Both the position numbers and the translations under genes were made by a program. The notes under the pieces were generated by a model. It worked only from the letters and a program-made list of their open reading frames with translations, had not been told where the DNA came from and ran no database searches. From Mycobacterium paragordonae (GTDB taxonomy: Bacteria > Actinomycetota > Actinomycetes > Mycobacteriales > Mycobacteriaceae): 64,000 nt of DNA. Positions 48,820 to 58,723 of this stretch are shown piece by piece. Position 1 is the stretch's first letter. Each line of letters opens with the position of its first letter. Location: the NCBI RefSeq assembly GCF_003614435.1, contig NZ_CP025548.1, forward strand, positions 1 through 64,000. The letters run 5' to 3'.

Positions 48820-51771
48820 CTAATCCTCAATCCAATGATCATTACCCAACCCCACCAGAATTCCTTCGCGCTGATCTTCGATCAACAGAATGCCGCGCCC
48901 TGGAGGCAGTGCCTGCGCACGCACCCGGCCGACGATCTTGCAGGTTTCACCGTCGTTATCCATAAAGAGCATAGGCGCTCGCGAGTTCCGCATCGCAAGA
49001 ACGAACTTATCCATCGCGGAAATCGTTTCCCAGGTGCCAGGATGGCGCGCAGCGAAAACGTGGAAACCGATTTCAGCGGCCCGCGACATGGGCGCCAGGA
49101 TCGGCTTGAGTCCCGGCTCCCCACCGTAGGGACCACTCTCGGCGATCGCGTGCGCGTCGTTGACAATCAACAACTGGCGCGGTCCCTGAAAGCCGCGTTG
49201 AGCCAGCTCGCGCAGCGCAGCCTGAGAAAGCCCTCCTTCGGGCAGCCGCGCGTTCAGCATGGCACTCAGTTCTGTGAGCGTTTCGGCGATGTCGGTTTGC
49301 TCGTAGGCGTATTTCACCACATGCGGCCCGTCGATGCGCCCGGTCAAACTGGCTTTCGGGTCGATGATGGTGATCTGCACCTCGCTCGGGGCAAACCGGG
49401 CCATCACCGCCCTGCCCAGCGACACCAGCAGTTCGTCCTTGCCGCACCCTTTACGCCCTACCGCAAGGAAGTTCGGTGAGGACTGCAGGTCCAGGCTGAT
49501 CGGCTGCAGCGCGGTCTCTCCGATCGCAAAGGGCACAATCCTGCCGGGCGGGGCTGCCTCCACGATGGAACGCAGCTCGATCTTGGCCGGTAGCCGCCGA
49601 AGACCGAAGTGTTTGCTGATGCCCGCGACGTCTTGTACCACGGTTGCCGCCGCGGCGGCATCGATGCGCCGCCCGGTCACCGGATCGCTGATCTCGGGAA
49701 CACCGACCAACAGTTCGCGTCCCGGCATCTTAGAGCTGGGGCGTTTCGTGCATCCGAACAGCGGCCGATCCAGTGACGCCGTCCGTTCAGCGGCCTCGCG
49801 TTCCATCTCGGTGTTGCGCCACTCACTGAGCTTGAGCTCCACACGAGCATTCGCCACCGTCTTGAGGGCGTTGGATTGCCCGTAAATCCAGTCATTTTGA
49901 CTGACCATCACATGAATACCGTAGCTGCGCCCGACATCGGCCATTTTCACCACCCGCAACGCGATGTCGGAGTGTTCATCTTGAAACGCGGTGAAGTTGT
50001 CGATGACGAGGAACAAATCACCGAACCGGTCGGCTTCGTCAAGGGGTCCGCTGGCTCCGAAGAACTTTCGGGCGCGGAATTCTTCCACACTGATTTTGAA
50101 TTGTTTGAAAGCAGCCACACGCGCGGCATAAATGCCCTCCAGAGTGGCTATGACCCGGCTAATTCCTTCGGCATCGGCGCGGCCCACGACACCGGAGACA
50201 TGCGGCCAATCCTCCAACTTAAACATGGCGCCGTCACCGATGCAGTAGAACGTCACCCGCTCGGGGCGATAGAGCAGACAGCCCGACGTGATCAAGGTCA
50301 TCAACGTGGTCGTCTTGCCCATTCCAGCCGTGGCCACCACCATCACGTTGTCCCGTTCAACGTCGAGGACGTGGACTTCCTGTCTGTGGTCAAACGGGAT
50401 GTCGACCATTCCGACCATCAACGGCAGTCCGGGTTGATCACCGCGGTCGCCGTAATCGACGAACCACGGTTTGCCACGCCACCGCAGAACCAGCTCGTCG
50501 ACGGCCTCGGGCACCTCCAGCGGCTCCAGCCAGATCGGCGGCGGAACCTCGGGGTGTGCAGCGATCAACGCTTCACGCACGATATCCAGGACACGCTTAG
50601 GCTGCCCGGTCGCCGCATCGACGATGAACTCATCAGGGATGTCCTCGGTATCGCTGGCCAACATCTCATCGAGGCCCTCGACCCGCTGATACGTCGCCGT
50701 GAGCGGGCGGGGCTTCTCAAACTCCACGTCGATGGTGCTGCGCTGTCGCTCAGGCTTGGGGATTACAAACGGCGCCGACAGGTAAAAGCAGCGAAACGCC
50801 ACCAAATCGCGCTCACCGACTTTCAACAGCGCATGGCCTGCCTCGTTCTCCGGCAGGCGGGCGGCGGCATCGGACTGGATCCAGTCCCGAGAACTGCTCG
50901 GACTCTCCGCTCGCAGCGCGATGCGATAGCCGATGTTGTCGACGATTTTCTGCAGCGGCGTCATGTCCAGCCGCTGCCCACCCAGCACGAAGAACATGTT
51001 CGCGCCGCGGCCCTTCTCGCCGATCTCCATGATGAGTTCTTGCCATCGCGGATGTAGCCGGAACAGTGTCAGGTACTCATCGACGATGATCCACAGCACC
51101 GGCATCGGCGGCAGATCGTCGATCCCCTGTGCGATACGGTTGCGGCGCACTTGCTCGTACACGTCGACATCACGGGCACCTACCGAGGTCTGCAACGCAT
51201 AACGCCGCTCCATCTCCCCGGTGAGTGTCATGCGCATCCGCTCGGCCAGGTGCCGCTTGTCATCGCCCAGATTCGACAACGCGGCCGGCACGTGCGGCAC
51301 GCCCTGCAGATCCTGGGCCGCCGACTGGAATTTCATGTCGATGAACACGACGTTGGCCACCACGGGCGAATGCGTCAAAAACAGGCTGTAGCAGGCGGAC
51401 AGAAATGTTTCCGACTTCCCCGACCCTGTCGTGCCCGGCATCAGGCCGTGAAATCCGAAACCCCCGGTGTCTTTGGACCGCACGACCAGATGCTGCAACT
51501 CCCCGTTGCGCCGCAACCCAACCGGAAACATCATCCATTTCGGGTCGGCCTGCGAACGCCGCTGCGCCCACAGCGCCTCCAGATTCAACTGGCGCGGGTC
51601 GTGAATCCCCAAGGCCCGCAACAAGCTAGAGCCGGCGCTGTCAGTCGACGCGTCCTGCCCGCTATCGGGCATCCAGTGCGCCAGCGACCGCGCGATCCGT
51701 TCAGCCTCCTCGCTGCTGAGCTGATCAGCCTCCTCGGCCAACACCGACCCGTTATGCCACACTCTGCTCAA
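48820..51771 (-). CDS. eccCb: EccCb, FtsK-type ESX motor with three ATPase domains
   Basis: 983 aa. Three FtsK/SpoIIIE-type modules are seen in order: 'MPGTTGSGKSETFLSACY' (about residue 115), 'VATAGMGKTTTLMTLIT' (about 487) and 'VGRKGCGKDELLVSLG' (about 774). The Walker B of the first is 'MPVLWIIVDEYLTLF'. The start is TTG at 51,771, overlapping the eccCa stop as TTGA. EccC drives substrate recognition and export. In ESX-1 the split leaves ATPase 1 on EccCa; here all three are on EccCb. Confidence 0.93.
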   Translation of the reverse strand: MSRVWHNGSVLAEEADQLSSEEAERIARSLAHWMPDSGQDASTDSAGSSLLRALGIHDPRQLNLEALWAQRRSQADPKWMMFPVGLRRNGELQHLVVRSKDTGGFGFHGLMPGTTGSGKSETFLSACYSLFLTHSPVVANVVFIDMKFQSAAQDLQGVPHVPAALSNLGDDKRHLAERMRMTLTGEMERRYALQTSVGARDVDVYEQVRRNRIAQGIDDLPPMPVLWIIVDEYLTLFRLHPRWQELIMEIGEKGRGANMFFVLGGQRLDMTPLQKIVDNIGYRIALRAESPSSSRDWIQSDAAARLPENEAGHALLKVGERDLVAFRCFYLSAPFVIPKPERQRSTIDVEFEKPRPLTATYQRVEGLDEMLASDTEDIPDEFIVDAATGQPKRVLDIVREALIAAHPEVPPPIWLEPLEVPEAVDELVLRWRGKPWFVDYGDRGDQPGLPLMVGMVDIPFDHRQEVHVLDVERDNVMVVATAGMGKTTTLMTLITSGCLLYRPERVTFYCIGDGAMFKLEDWPHVSGVVGRADAEGISRVIATLEGIYAARVAAFKQFKISVEEFRARKFFGASGPLDEADRFGDLFLVIDNFTAFQDEHSDIALRVVKMADVGRSYGIHVMVSQNDWIYGQSNALKTVANARVELKLSEWRNTEMEREAAERTASLDRPLFGCTKRPSSKMPGRELLVGVPEISDPVTGRRIDAAAAATVVQDVAGISKHFGLRRLPAKIELRSIVEAAPPGRIVPFAIGETALQPISLDLQSSPNFLAVGRKGCGKDELLVSLGRAVMARFAPSEVQITIIDPKASLTGRIDGPHVVKYAYEQTDIAETLTELSAMLNARLPEGGLSQAALRELAQRGFQGPRQLLIVNDAHAIAESGPYGGEPGLKPILAPMSRAAEIGFHVFAARHPGTWETISAMDKFVLAMRNSRAPMLFMDNDGETCKIVGRVRAQALPPGRGILLIEDQREGILVGLGNDHWIED

Positions 51772-52976
51772 TTTCTCACCTCGAATATTTGCTCATCACC
51801 GAAACCCACTCCGGTTCCCCGTGACTCGGCCAATCGCAAGAACGTCACCGCCAAGAACCCGTCCTGGCCGGTGATCCCGTCCCATTGCGCGGCGGTGCCG
51901 CTGCTGTCGTCGACGATGATCCAGTGCACCAGACCGGCAAGCCGGGCCATCGCATCCCCGGAGGCATGCGGCGACTCAACCTCCAGCGGCGATGTCGCCC
52001 GAGAAAACCCTTCGTCGCCGGCCACTGAGGGCGGTTGTTCCCACCGCTCCCGATTGTGGATGTCATCAGCGAGCGCCTCGCGGATCTCGTCGGGAGTGTC
52101 AAAGACCATGCGCCGACGGCCACACGCGTCAACGAGATCATCGTGGCGATTGTGCGGCAGCCACTTGACCCAGTCCCACTGACGCGGCGACTGACTGACG
52201 ATCGCGATCTTCACTTCGGCAGGGCTGTGATAAGTCGCGATCTGACACAGCATCGCCCGGGCCAGCCCCCCAACACACTCGTTGTCACCAACGAGGGCGA
52301 ACCCGGGCTGTGAACGCAGGTTCACCACCTTGCCCAAACCATGGATCTTGGTCTGCACCAGCATGAACCGCCGCAGCGCGTTACCGGCGACGGGCTCGAT
52401 CTCTTCCCCTTTGGGAATGTTCATGTCCTCCCAGCTGAACATCCCCTGATCGGCCTCCTGCACCCCGTTACCCAACCGCACGTCAAGGAAATCCGCATCC
52501 CTGGGACGACGCTGCCACATACTCTGTCCACCAATGATTTTCGGCAAACACCGAGGTAACGCGTTGGCCTCGCGATCCTCATCGAACCGCCGGCCAGACA
52601 CCTCCTGGTTGCGGTCACGCTTTTGGTCCAGATCATCCATATAAAGCCGCCGGCCCTTATCCCGTTCGCCCCAGGTGCGCTTCTGGCGACGCCCGAAGCG
52701 CCCACTGTTCATCGCCATTAACCCGACCATCCCGAACATCGTGAAACCGGGAAACAGAAACCCCATGCCCGATCCCCGCAGGGTGAACATCACCAAGACG
52801 GTGCCGACGACACCGACGATGAGCACCGCCGGAAAAATCATCAACATCATGTTGCGGGGCTCAGGCTCGGGCACCGCCGCCGGAGCATTCGGTTGCAAGT
52901 GATACGGCTTAGTCTTGCTGGGCCTGACCCGCGCCGCGCGGATGAACCGCTTGGCCATCGTCGGTGTCACACTCAC
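51768..52976 (-). CDS. eccCa: EccCa, membrane and DUF part of EccC
   Basis: 402 aa. Two membrane helices ('MMLMIFPAVLIVGVVGTVLV' and 'GMGFLFPGFTMFGMVGLMAM') are followed by the conserved EccC stalk/DUF region ('RRPRDADFLDVRLGNGVQEA', 'GLARAMLCQIATYHSPAEVK', 'DWVKWLPHNRHDD'). It ends right before the first classical FtsK ATPase domain. The stop codon overlaps the eccCb start. It must associate with EccCb to form a full EccC. Confidence 0.92.
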   Translation of the reverse strand: MSVTPTMAKRFIRAARVRPSKTKPYHLQPNAPAAVPEPEPRNMMLMIFPAVLIVGVVGTVLVMFTLRGSGMGFLFPGFTMFGMVGLMAMNSGRFGRRQKRTWGERDKGRRLYMDDLDQKRDRNQEVSGRRFDEDREANALPRCLPKIIGGQSMWQRRPRDADFLDVRLGNGVQEADQGMFSWEDMNIPKGEEIEPVAGNALRRFMLVQTKIHGLGKVVNLRSQPGFALVGDNECVGGLARAMLCQIATYHSPAEVKIAIVSQSPRQWDWVKWLPHNRHDDLVDACGRRRMVFDTPDEIREALADDIHNRERWEQPPSVAGDEGFSRATSPLEVESPHASGDAMARLAGLVHWIIVDDSSGTAAQWDGITGQDGFLAVTFLRLAESRGTGVGFGDEQIFEVRN

Positions 52977-52999
52977 GACTGCATCCCTTCGTTCGCCAC

Positions 53000-54481
53000 T
53001 TAGCTACCTGGTTGCCTCGGCAACGACCCGACCTGCCCACCAAAAACCGTGTCGCGCAGCGACATCGCGTTCTGTTTACTCAGCAAAGGCCCCTGGGCGA
53101 ACATCCGCACAATGGCCCACGGCGCCTGCACCGCCAGCTTCGGATCCACCCCCAACGCCTGTAGTGTCTGGCCCTCGGTACTGATGCCATAACGCACACC
53201 CTGCGGGGAAATCCACCACAACGACTCACGCGTATCAGAAGCTTCCGCCGAACTTGTCACCGCCGCCAGATTCGCCGCGTCGGCCAACACCACCGCGTCG
53301 GTAGCCTCCACCGACGACGGATCACGATCGTCACGCACCAAATGAATCGGCTTGACCGATCCCGGCAGCGGCAGCCCTCGGCCCGAATGCACCACCACCT
53401 GCGCCTGACGATCCCCGCGACCCTTCTCCCACCCAACACAGGTCACCGGGTTGGCCTCCGCATCGACAAACGTCAGCGCCGACTTAGGATAGAACCCCAC
53501 ATTAAGCACATCGACCTGCGGAATGCTCACGATCTTGTCCGGCCCCAACACCCGCATCGTCGCATCGCCATAAGAGTTCGCGGTCCGCAACAAACCTGCG
53601 GTCAACCCGGAGACCGGTTGCAGACCCTTCATCAGCACCGCATAGAACTTCGCTTCGCCACTGCCGGTATCGCGCACTTCGATCACGCTGCCCACCCGCG
53701 CCCCGCCGAGCCCGGGCCACGGCGACTCCGCACCCGCATCAGGAACCACCGGCACCACAATCGGCTCCGTCGCCGGCAACGCATCGAAGAGCGCATTCGA
53801 AATCGGCACTGGCGCAACAACACCGGGATCAAGACCCAAACTCACCGTCACCGCGCGCTCCGCCAGGTCGACCCGGCTGCGCTGATGCCCCCACACCACG
53901 AATGACGACCCTGCGTGACTGACGAGGACCGCGTGCCCGTCGGCCAGCGCCGGCGCACCGCCGCCCAGGCGGCCCGCGATCACCGTCACCGACGCCGGAC
54001 CACCACCGGAGCGCCGCGAGGGCGCCGTATCGCAAGCAGCCCACGCCGAGACCCCGCCACCGGTGACCGACATCTCTGACGGCGGCGCATCGGCGATACC
54101 CACCCGCGGCCCCGTGGGATACTTCGCGATCTCGGCCGCCGACACCATCTTCGGGGTCGCCGGCGAACCAGTCACCAGCCGCGCCGAAGTCAGGTTGAAC
54201 GCCGGATATAACCGCCCCGCAACCAGCACATACACCGCACCGGTGTCACGATTGGCGATGATCGCCGACTCACCGACCATGCCGGCCGGTTTGAAGAGCC
54301 GGATCAGCACCATCAACAGACACAGCACCACCGTGATCGCAATCGATGCCAGCACCGCAGCCCGCTGCCGGCGATCGTCGTGACGCATACGCACCGAGAA
54401 CCGCGTCACCGCCGCCGACAGCCGCCGCACATAAAACAGATAGCCGGAATTCTGCTCCCTGTTTGACAATGTCAAAGGCAT
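53000..54481 (-). CDS. eccB: EccB, ESX membrane component
   Basis: About 493 aa from the ATG at 54,481 (an adjacent ATG lies at 54,484). The N-terminus 'LTLSNREQNSGYLFYVRRLS' is characteristic. One membrane helix ('VLASIAITVVLCLLMVLIRL') precedes the long periplasmic domain of repeat units with 'GAVYVLVAGRLYPAFNLTSA'. EccB spans the inner membrane and caps the periplasmic side of the ESX complex. It is followed by eccCa after 23 nt. Confidence 0.93.
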   Translation of the reverse strand: MPLTLSNREQNSGYLFYVRRLSAAVTRFSVRMRHDDRRQRAAVLASIAITVVLCLLMVLIRLFKPAGMVGESAIIANRDTGAVYVLVAGRLYPAFNLTSARLVTGSPATPKMVSAAEIAKYPTGPRVGIADAPPSEMSVTGGGVSAWAACDTAPSRRSGGGPASVTVIAGRLGGGAPALADGHAVLVSHAGSSFVVWGHQRSRVDLAERAVTVSLGLDPGVVAPVPISNALFDALPATEPIVVPVVPDAGAESPWPGLGGARVGSVIEVRDTGSGEAKFYAVLMKGLQPVSGLTAGLLRTANSYGDATMRVLGPDKIVSIPQVDVLNVGFYPKSALTFVDAEANPVTCVGWEKGRGDRQAQVVVHSGRGLPLPGSVKPIHLVRDDRDPSSVEATDAVVLADAANLAAVTSSAEASDTRESLWWISPQGVRYGISTEGQTLQALGVDPKLAVQAPWAIVRMFAQGPLLSKQNAMSLRDTVFGGQVGSLPRQPGS

Positions 54482-54499
54482 CAATAACGCCCCTTCCGG

Positions 54500-55399
54500 T
54501 CACACATCACGCGCACCTGCAATATCCCGATAAAGACGCCCAGCCCGAGCCAGCTGACTCTGAATTTCCCTCAAATACGCCTGCCGGCCATGCGCGAACG
54601 CGGCATCAGCCGACGCCTCCCCCGGCCGCTGCTGCAGCCAAAAGATCGATTTCCAAATATCTGGTGACGCAGGCCCGCCTTTCGTCCCTAAACGATTGAA
54701 AAACTCTGAAATGTTCTGATTCGGATCATCCCGACCGGCGTAACCGGCATCCTGCTGGAACACCCCGTGCCACGCTCCGCCACCCCCGGACGCCGCCGGC
54801 GACAAGCCACTCTCCTGCAACCCCGCAGACAAAATCGCGATCGTCTGCCCCGGCGAATAGCCCCGCCGCCGGGCTTCGCGCACGATGGTCGCCGCGACGT
54901 CGCGCTGCGAGGAATCCCGCCGCAAACCCCCCACCGGCCCCAGCCGCGACCCTCCGTACGCATGGCGCCGCAGCGCCGCCCTCAGTGACCGCGCATGCCG
55001 CCGGGACCGCGAAATATGACCATGCTGATCCCGCACCCGCCCCGCCATCCGCCGATAGAACTCCCGTCTCCCCAACGGCGTGTCACCGGCCGGCGCCACA
55101 TCAGCACGGGCAGCATCCAACACCACCGCAGAGCCCGTATGCCCCTGCTCGTGTGACGCCGCCAACCGAGTCAGCAAACCCCGCAACCGCTCATCATGCT
55201 CGGCCAACTCACGTAACCGCTGCACGCTCAACGACATTCGCGCCGACGGAATCCCCGGCACCCCGACAGAACCCGCGACCCGATCGGCCAACGCCCGCAA
55301 ATCGCCGGAAGGGCCCAGCAAATCCCCAGCCGCACCGCGCGCACCATAAAGAGCGTGACCCCGCTGCAGCAGATCCAGACTCGCCTCCGGATCGGTCAC
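54500..55399 (-). CDS. Lysozyme-like protein with DUF4226-type N-terminus
   Basis: 299 aa. The N-terminal part is helical and resembles the linker regions of Esp/DUF4226 proteins. The C-terminal domain contains 'EARRRGYSPGQTIAILSAGL' followed by 'QESGLSPAASGGGGAWHGVF' and 'DAGYAGRDDPNQNISEFFNR', a soluble lytic-transglycosylase-like/phage tape-measure motif, with Glu in QESG as probable catalytic residue. It could open peptidoglycan locally for ESX or conjugation. It lies 16 nt before eccB and overlaps the YbaB-like gene by 4 nt. Confidence 0.75.
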   Translation of the reverse strand: MTDPEASLDLLQRGHALYGARGAAGDLLGPSGDLRALADRVAGSVGVPGIPSARMSLSVQRLRELAEHDERLRGLLTRLAASHEQGHTGSAVVLDAARADVAPAGDTPLGRREFYRRMAGRVRDQHGHISRSRRHARSLRAALRRHAYGGSRLGPVGGLRRDSSQRDVAATIVREARRRGYSPGQTIAILSAGLQESGLSPAASGGGGAWHGVFQQDAGYAGRDDPNQNISEFFNRLGTKGGPASPDIWKSIFWLQQRPGEASADAAFAHGRQAYLREIQSQLARAGRLYRDIAGARDV

Positions 55400-55719
55400 G
55401 ACACGTCCTCGGCGTCATCGTCGTCCTCGGCGGCACCGGCAGCCGCATCCCGCAAACTACCGAGCACCACATTGAGCCGCCGCTCAATCTCGATGTGCGA
55501 ATACGCCATCAAGTCCGGGCTCAACCACAGCGACCCCAGGCCACCGTCACGATCCCCCACACCCTCAACACCGCCGTAGGAAGCCTCGAAATGCTCGCGC
55601 AACTGATCAGCGAGCTTGGCCTCCATACGCTCATAGGCCGCCCGAAGCTCATCCATCAGATCCCGAACAACGGGATCGAGCTCGTCGGCTCCCTCAAGAG
55701 CGAAATCGGCCACACTCAC
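55396..55719 (-). CDS. YbaB/EbfC-like protein (EspL-like)
   Basis: About 107 aa from a GTG at 55,719 (MSVADFALEGADELDPVVRD). A longer start at 55,776 exists. The helical 'DELRAAYERMEAKLADQLRE', the strand region 'SLWLSPDLMAYSHIEIERRL' and 'VVLGSLRDAAAGA' follow the YbaB pattern. YbaB-like EspL proteins occur in ESX-1-type loci as cytosolic partners of substrates. The acidic C-terminal tail ('EDDDDAEDVS') overlaps the next gene's start by 4 nt. Confidence 0.6.
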   Translation of the reverse strand: MSVADFALEGADELDPVVRDLMDELRAAYERMEAKLADQLREHFEASYGGVEGVGDRDGGLGSLWLSPDLMAYSHIEIERRLNVVLGSLRDAAAGAAEDDDDAEDVS

Positions 55720-56021
55720 ATTATGGACGCCGCAACCGACATTAATCAATTCACCCAACAATGCCGAAAGAAACACCGCCAGAAACTTGCTATGCTCTAT
55801 ACCGGCTGTCCGCCACTGGGCATTCTCCCCCGAAACCCAGTCGCGGACAGCCTCTTACACTTCTTGTATCCCACTACGTGGGAAAACGAAGACCCGGCAA
55901 TCGCATCGGCTTCTTTAGCGTCGGACAACACCATTTATGAAGCCAGCCACGCAAAGAAAAACATCCACCACAGCCCGCTCTGGGACCATGAATGGCAGGA
56001 TTCACAATGCCGCAGGCGCAA
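55720..56021. other. Spacer with no convincing gene
   Basis: About 300 nt between the YbaB-like and DUF2694-like genes. It is more AT-rich than the flanks around 55,735-55,800 and 55,860-55,960, and an internal promoter for the downstream eccB-containing part of the operon would fit here. No strong ORF or clear hairpin was seen. Confidence 0.5.
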
Positions 56022-56306
56022 TCACCAACGGTGATTGCGCAGCGCAGCTTCAGCGTCCGCGAGATCGTCGTAGGTCGGCAACGCCGCACTCGGCCGCTGA
56101 CTCTTGGCAAGCAACTCCTCGCGCACTTCCATCAGCGCCTTCAGATGCGAGACCCGCCCGGTGAGCAAAATGGCTTCGGCAAGGGCGTTGGCGCTGGTGA
56201 ACACGCTCATAGCCTCAGCGGTCAGTTGCACACCCTCCATGAGCCCGCCGCGTCCAGACCGGAACAAGATGCACCCACTGGGGTGCACAGCATCAAAGAG
56301 CGTCAT
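56022..56306 (-). CDS. DUF2694-like ESX-associated protein
   Basis: 94 aa. 'TLFDAVHPSGCILFRSGRGG' and 'AEAILLTGRVSHLKALMEVR' match my memory of the DUF2694 family, small cytosolic proteins found in ESX loci; their function is unknown. It lies 8 nt after the EspC-like gene on the same strand. The family name is from recollection of the pattern and should be treated as likely rather than certain. Confidence 0.6.
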   Translation of the reverse strand: MTLFDAVHPSGCILFRSGRGGLMEGVQLTAEAMSVFTSANALAEAILLTGRVSHLKALMEVREELLAKSQRPSAALPTYDDLADAEAALRNHRW

Positions 56307-56314
56307 CCGAGCGG

Positions 56315-56626
56315 CTAGGTCGACTCGGTGATTTGGGTAGCAGCGCTCTGCTCATGGCTCTCCCACGCATCGGCCAGGGCGTGCAGACCTGCGTGCAACG
56401 CAGCATGCTCGTGAGCCTGCTCGGTGTAGTCCGCGTGACGCTCCTCAAGCAGCCGGACAATCTCGGGAATGACCGGCGCATAGAGGGGCCCCAAACTGCG
56501 GACCCACCCGATGATGTCGTCATGGTTAGTAGGGATGCCAGTCAGAAACTCAGCAACCTCACCGTGAACGTCGCCGGCGGCACGCTGGTTTTCCGGAGAA
56601 ACCTGAATGTGGTCTTGATTAGCCAT
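56315..56626 (-). CDS. EspC-like (DUF2580) ESX substrate
   Basis: 103 aa, helical hairpin: 'IQVSPENQRAAGDVHGEVAE' and 'YAPVIPEIVRLLEERHADYT' followed by a His/Ala-rich helix ending in 'ADAWESHEQSAATQI'. This is the EspC/DUF2580 pattern of ESX-1-type secreted proteins. It follows the 695-aa DUF4226 protein after 12 nt. A clear YxxxD/E is not seen at the C-terminus. Confidence 0.7.
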   Translation of the reverse strand: MANQDHIQVSPENQRAAGDVHGEVAEFLTGIPTNHDDIIGWVRSLGPLYAPVIPEIVRLLEERHADYTEQAHEHAALHAGLHALADAWESHEQSAATQITEST

Positions 56627-56638
56627 GATCTTCCTTCG

Positions 56639-58723
56639 TTACCGGATCGGGGACGGGAAAGCCGGGGACGGGACAACCCCAGCAACCGGAGCAGCCGGAG
56701 CCGGGACAGCCGATGGAAGTGACGCTACCGGCAACGCGGGAGCTGCGGCAGCGGTCGGCGCCGGAGGATTCTGCCAACCCAGGAAACCGGGCTTCGCCGC
56801 AGCGGCTATCGGTTGCATTCGTCCGTCAACCCACGCCTTATCAGGCCCGAACGCGACGACAATGTCACCGTTGCTGTACGTGGCGTAGGACCCCACATGC
56901 AGTTGTCCCGGCGACAGCGGCGTCGCCGGCGGCGCCGTCGTCGGCGGAAGCACAATCTGGTGATTGCGGAACGCCTCAGCCGGGTTAGTACCAGACTGAA
57001 TATCCTTCAGCGCCGCAGCCAACTGCGGATTATCAACCGTGACCGGGGTTCCATCAGCCAGCGTGATCGTGGTCGGACCCGCCCCGCCGGCGGGCGCGGG
57101 CGCCGCCCCCGCCGGCGTGGCCGCACCGGGCGCCCCAGCTACCGGTGCCGCCCCAGCCCCCGCGACCGGACTGGTCGGCGTGTCATGGGACGCTTCGCCG
57201 TGGTGCTCATTGCCAGCCGGCAACAGACTCGAGTCGCCGAACGCATCAGACAGATCCGCGTCGCCCCCATCCTCGTCCTGGTCGCTCTTACGATGACGAC
57301 CCCGCCCATGACCACCCAACCCCTCACCCGTGCCCGACCCCAGCCCGCCAAGGCCCCCAAGCCCGGACCCCAAGCCACCACCCAACGAACCCGGGATCCC
57401 CGCCGCGGCCCCCGGCAGACCAGACAACCCGCCCAGCGCAGGACCAAGCCCGGACAACAACGGGTTGGCCCCACCCCCGAGGCCACCACCCAACGCATCA
57501 CCCAACACATCACCGCCCCCGAGATCCCCACCAAGATCACCACCACCGCCGAGGATGTCCCCGCCACCACCACCGGCATCCGCCGCGACGGGCTGCACAC
57601 CACCGGGCGCGGCCGCCGGGGCCGGACTGCCCCCGGCAGGCGCACCACCCGGCGTCTCCGTCTCACGCAGGTTCGGACGGTTCACAATGGCATCAGTCAA
57701 CGCCGCAAACGCCTCACGCTGCGATTGCGCATCCAGCGACGCAGTGCTGAGAATCTCAGCGATCTTGGCAAGCTTGGCGTTGATATATCGCTGAAACTCC
57801 TGCTTACCCGCCGGAGTGTCGAGATCCGGCTTCCCATTGATGACCTCCTCGACGTCACGCTGCAGCGCATTAAGCGCAGCAGCCCCTTCCGCCGTGGTCG
57901 CATGCGCACCCAGCAACGCCTCAGCTAGCCGACGGTCAGCCTCAAGTGCCTTATCGTTACGGTCCTGCAAACTGTTTTCCAACTTCTTGGCAGCCGCCGC
58001 CGCCGCGCCGGAATTCTGCTCGCCAGTCAGCACCGCCCGCGGATCAGGCGACCCCCCGGGCGCACCACCGGATCCCCCGGGTGCCGCCTGCGGATTCTCA
58101 TACTGCTGCTGGGTTATCGGATGACCATTCTTATCGAAATATTTACGCGCACCCGTCGCCGGATCAGAGATCTCGTAATAATCACCATTCTTATTCTTCG
58201 GAGTCGACACAGATCCAGTCGTATGCCAACCATCAGGACGCGGCAGAGCGGATTGCTGAGAACCGATCTGCTCACCCCGAGAATTGATCGGAAAATAACG
58301 ACCATCCTTCAACACGTAACCCGCGGGAGCAAACGCAGGCGCCGTCGGCAAAAAATCAGAACCCGCCGGCGCAAAACGCCCATCCGGATAGGCCAGCCAA
58401 TTGCGACCATGATCGCGGTAGACCAGAGCTCCATCCGACGGAAGCCGCGCGCCATCACCAAACGTGAGGTAACGCTCCAGCCCATGCCCCTGCGGATTCT
58501 GCCCATACCCCCACGTAATGTTCGGATCCCCATACTGAGTCCGCGCCGCCGCCAACACCCGATCCCAGCACCCGTCAGAACCCGAAATAGAAAACCCCGG
58601 ATCCGACCCAGGTGCCCGCCACGTCAAGATGTTGTTAGTGACATTACTGTCATTCGCCTCGATCCAGCGTGTGTCGTGCGCACCGGACCCATCATTGAAC
58701 AGCGTCGGTGAATCAGTGGTCAC
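56639..58723 (-). CDS. Large DUF4226-containing ESX-associated protein
   Basis: About 694 aa from the GTG at 58,723 (MTTDSPTLFNDGSGAHDTRW), which overlaps the upstream small gene as GTGA; a GTG at 58,732 is also open. The N-terminal 200 residues hold Tyr/Trp/Gly-rich repeats ('YVLKDGRYFPINSRGEQIG', 'GDYYEISDPATGARKYFDKN'). The central helical DUF4226-like part reads 'LQDRNDKALEADRRLAEALL'. A Gly/Leu low-complexity stretch ('LGGDLGGGDVLGDALGGGLG') and an Ala/Pro-rich tail follow. Probably a secreted or surface-exposed Esp-type substrate. Confidence 0.75.
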   Translation of the reverse strand: MTTDSPTLFNDGSGAHDTRWIEANDSNVTNNILTWRAPGSDPGFSISGSDGCWDRVLAAARTQYGDPNITWGYGQNPQGHGLERYLTFGDGARLPSDGALVYRDHGRNWLAYPDGRFAPAGSDFLPTAPAFAPAGYVLKDGRYFPINSRGEQIGSQQSALPRPDGWHTTGSVSTPKNKNGDYYEISDPATGARKYFDKNGHPITQQQYENPQAAPGGSGGAPGGSPDPRAVLTGEQNSGAAAAAAKKLENSLQDRNDKALEADRRLAEALLGAHATTAEGAAALNALQRDVEEVINGKPDLDTPAGKQEFQRYINAKLAKIAEILSTASLDAQSQREAFAALTDAIVNRPNLRETETPGGAPAGGSPAPAAAPGGVQPVAADAGGGGGDILGGGGDLGGDLGGGDVLGDALGGGLGGGANPLLSGLGPALGGLSGLPGAAAGIPGSLGGGLGSGLGGLGGLGSGTGEGLGGHGRGRHRKSDQDEDGGDADLSDAFGDSSLLPAGNEHHGEASHDTPTSPVAGAGAAPVAGAPGAATPAGAAPAPAGGAGPTTITLADGTPVTVDNPQLAAALKDIQSGTNPAEAFRNHQIVLPPTTAPPATPLSPGQLHVGSYATYSNGDIVVAFGPDKAWVDGRMQPIAAAAKPGFLGWQNPPAPTAAAAPALPVASLPSAVPAPAAPVAGVVPSPAFPSPIR

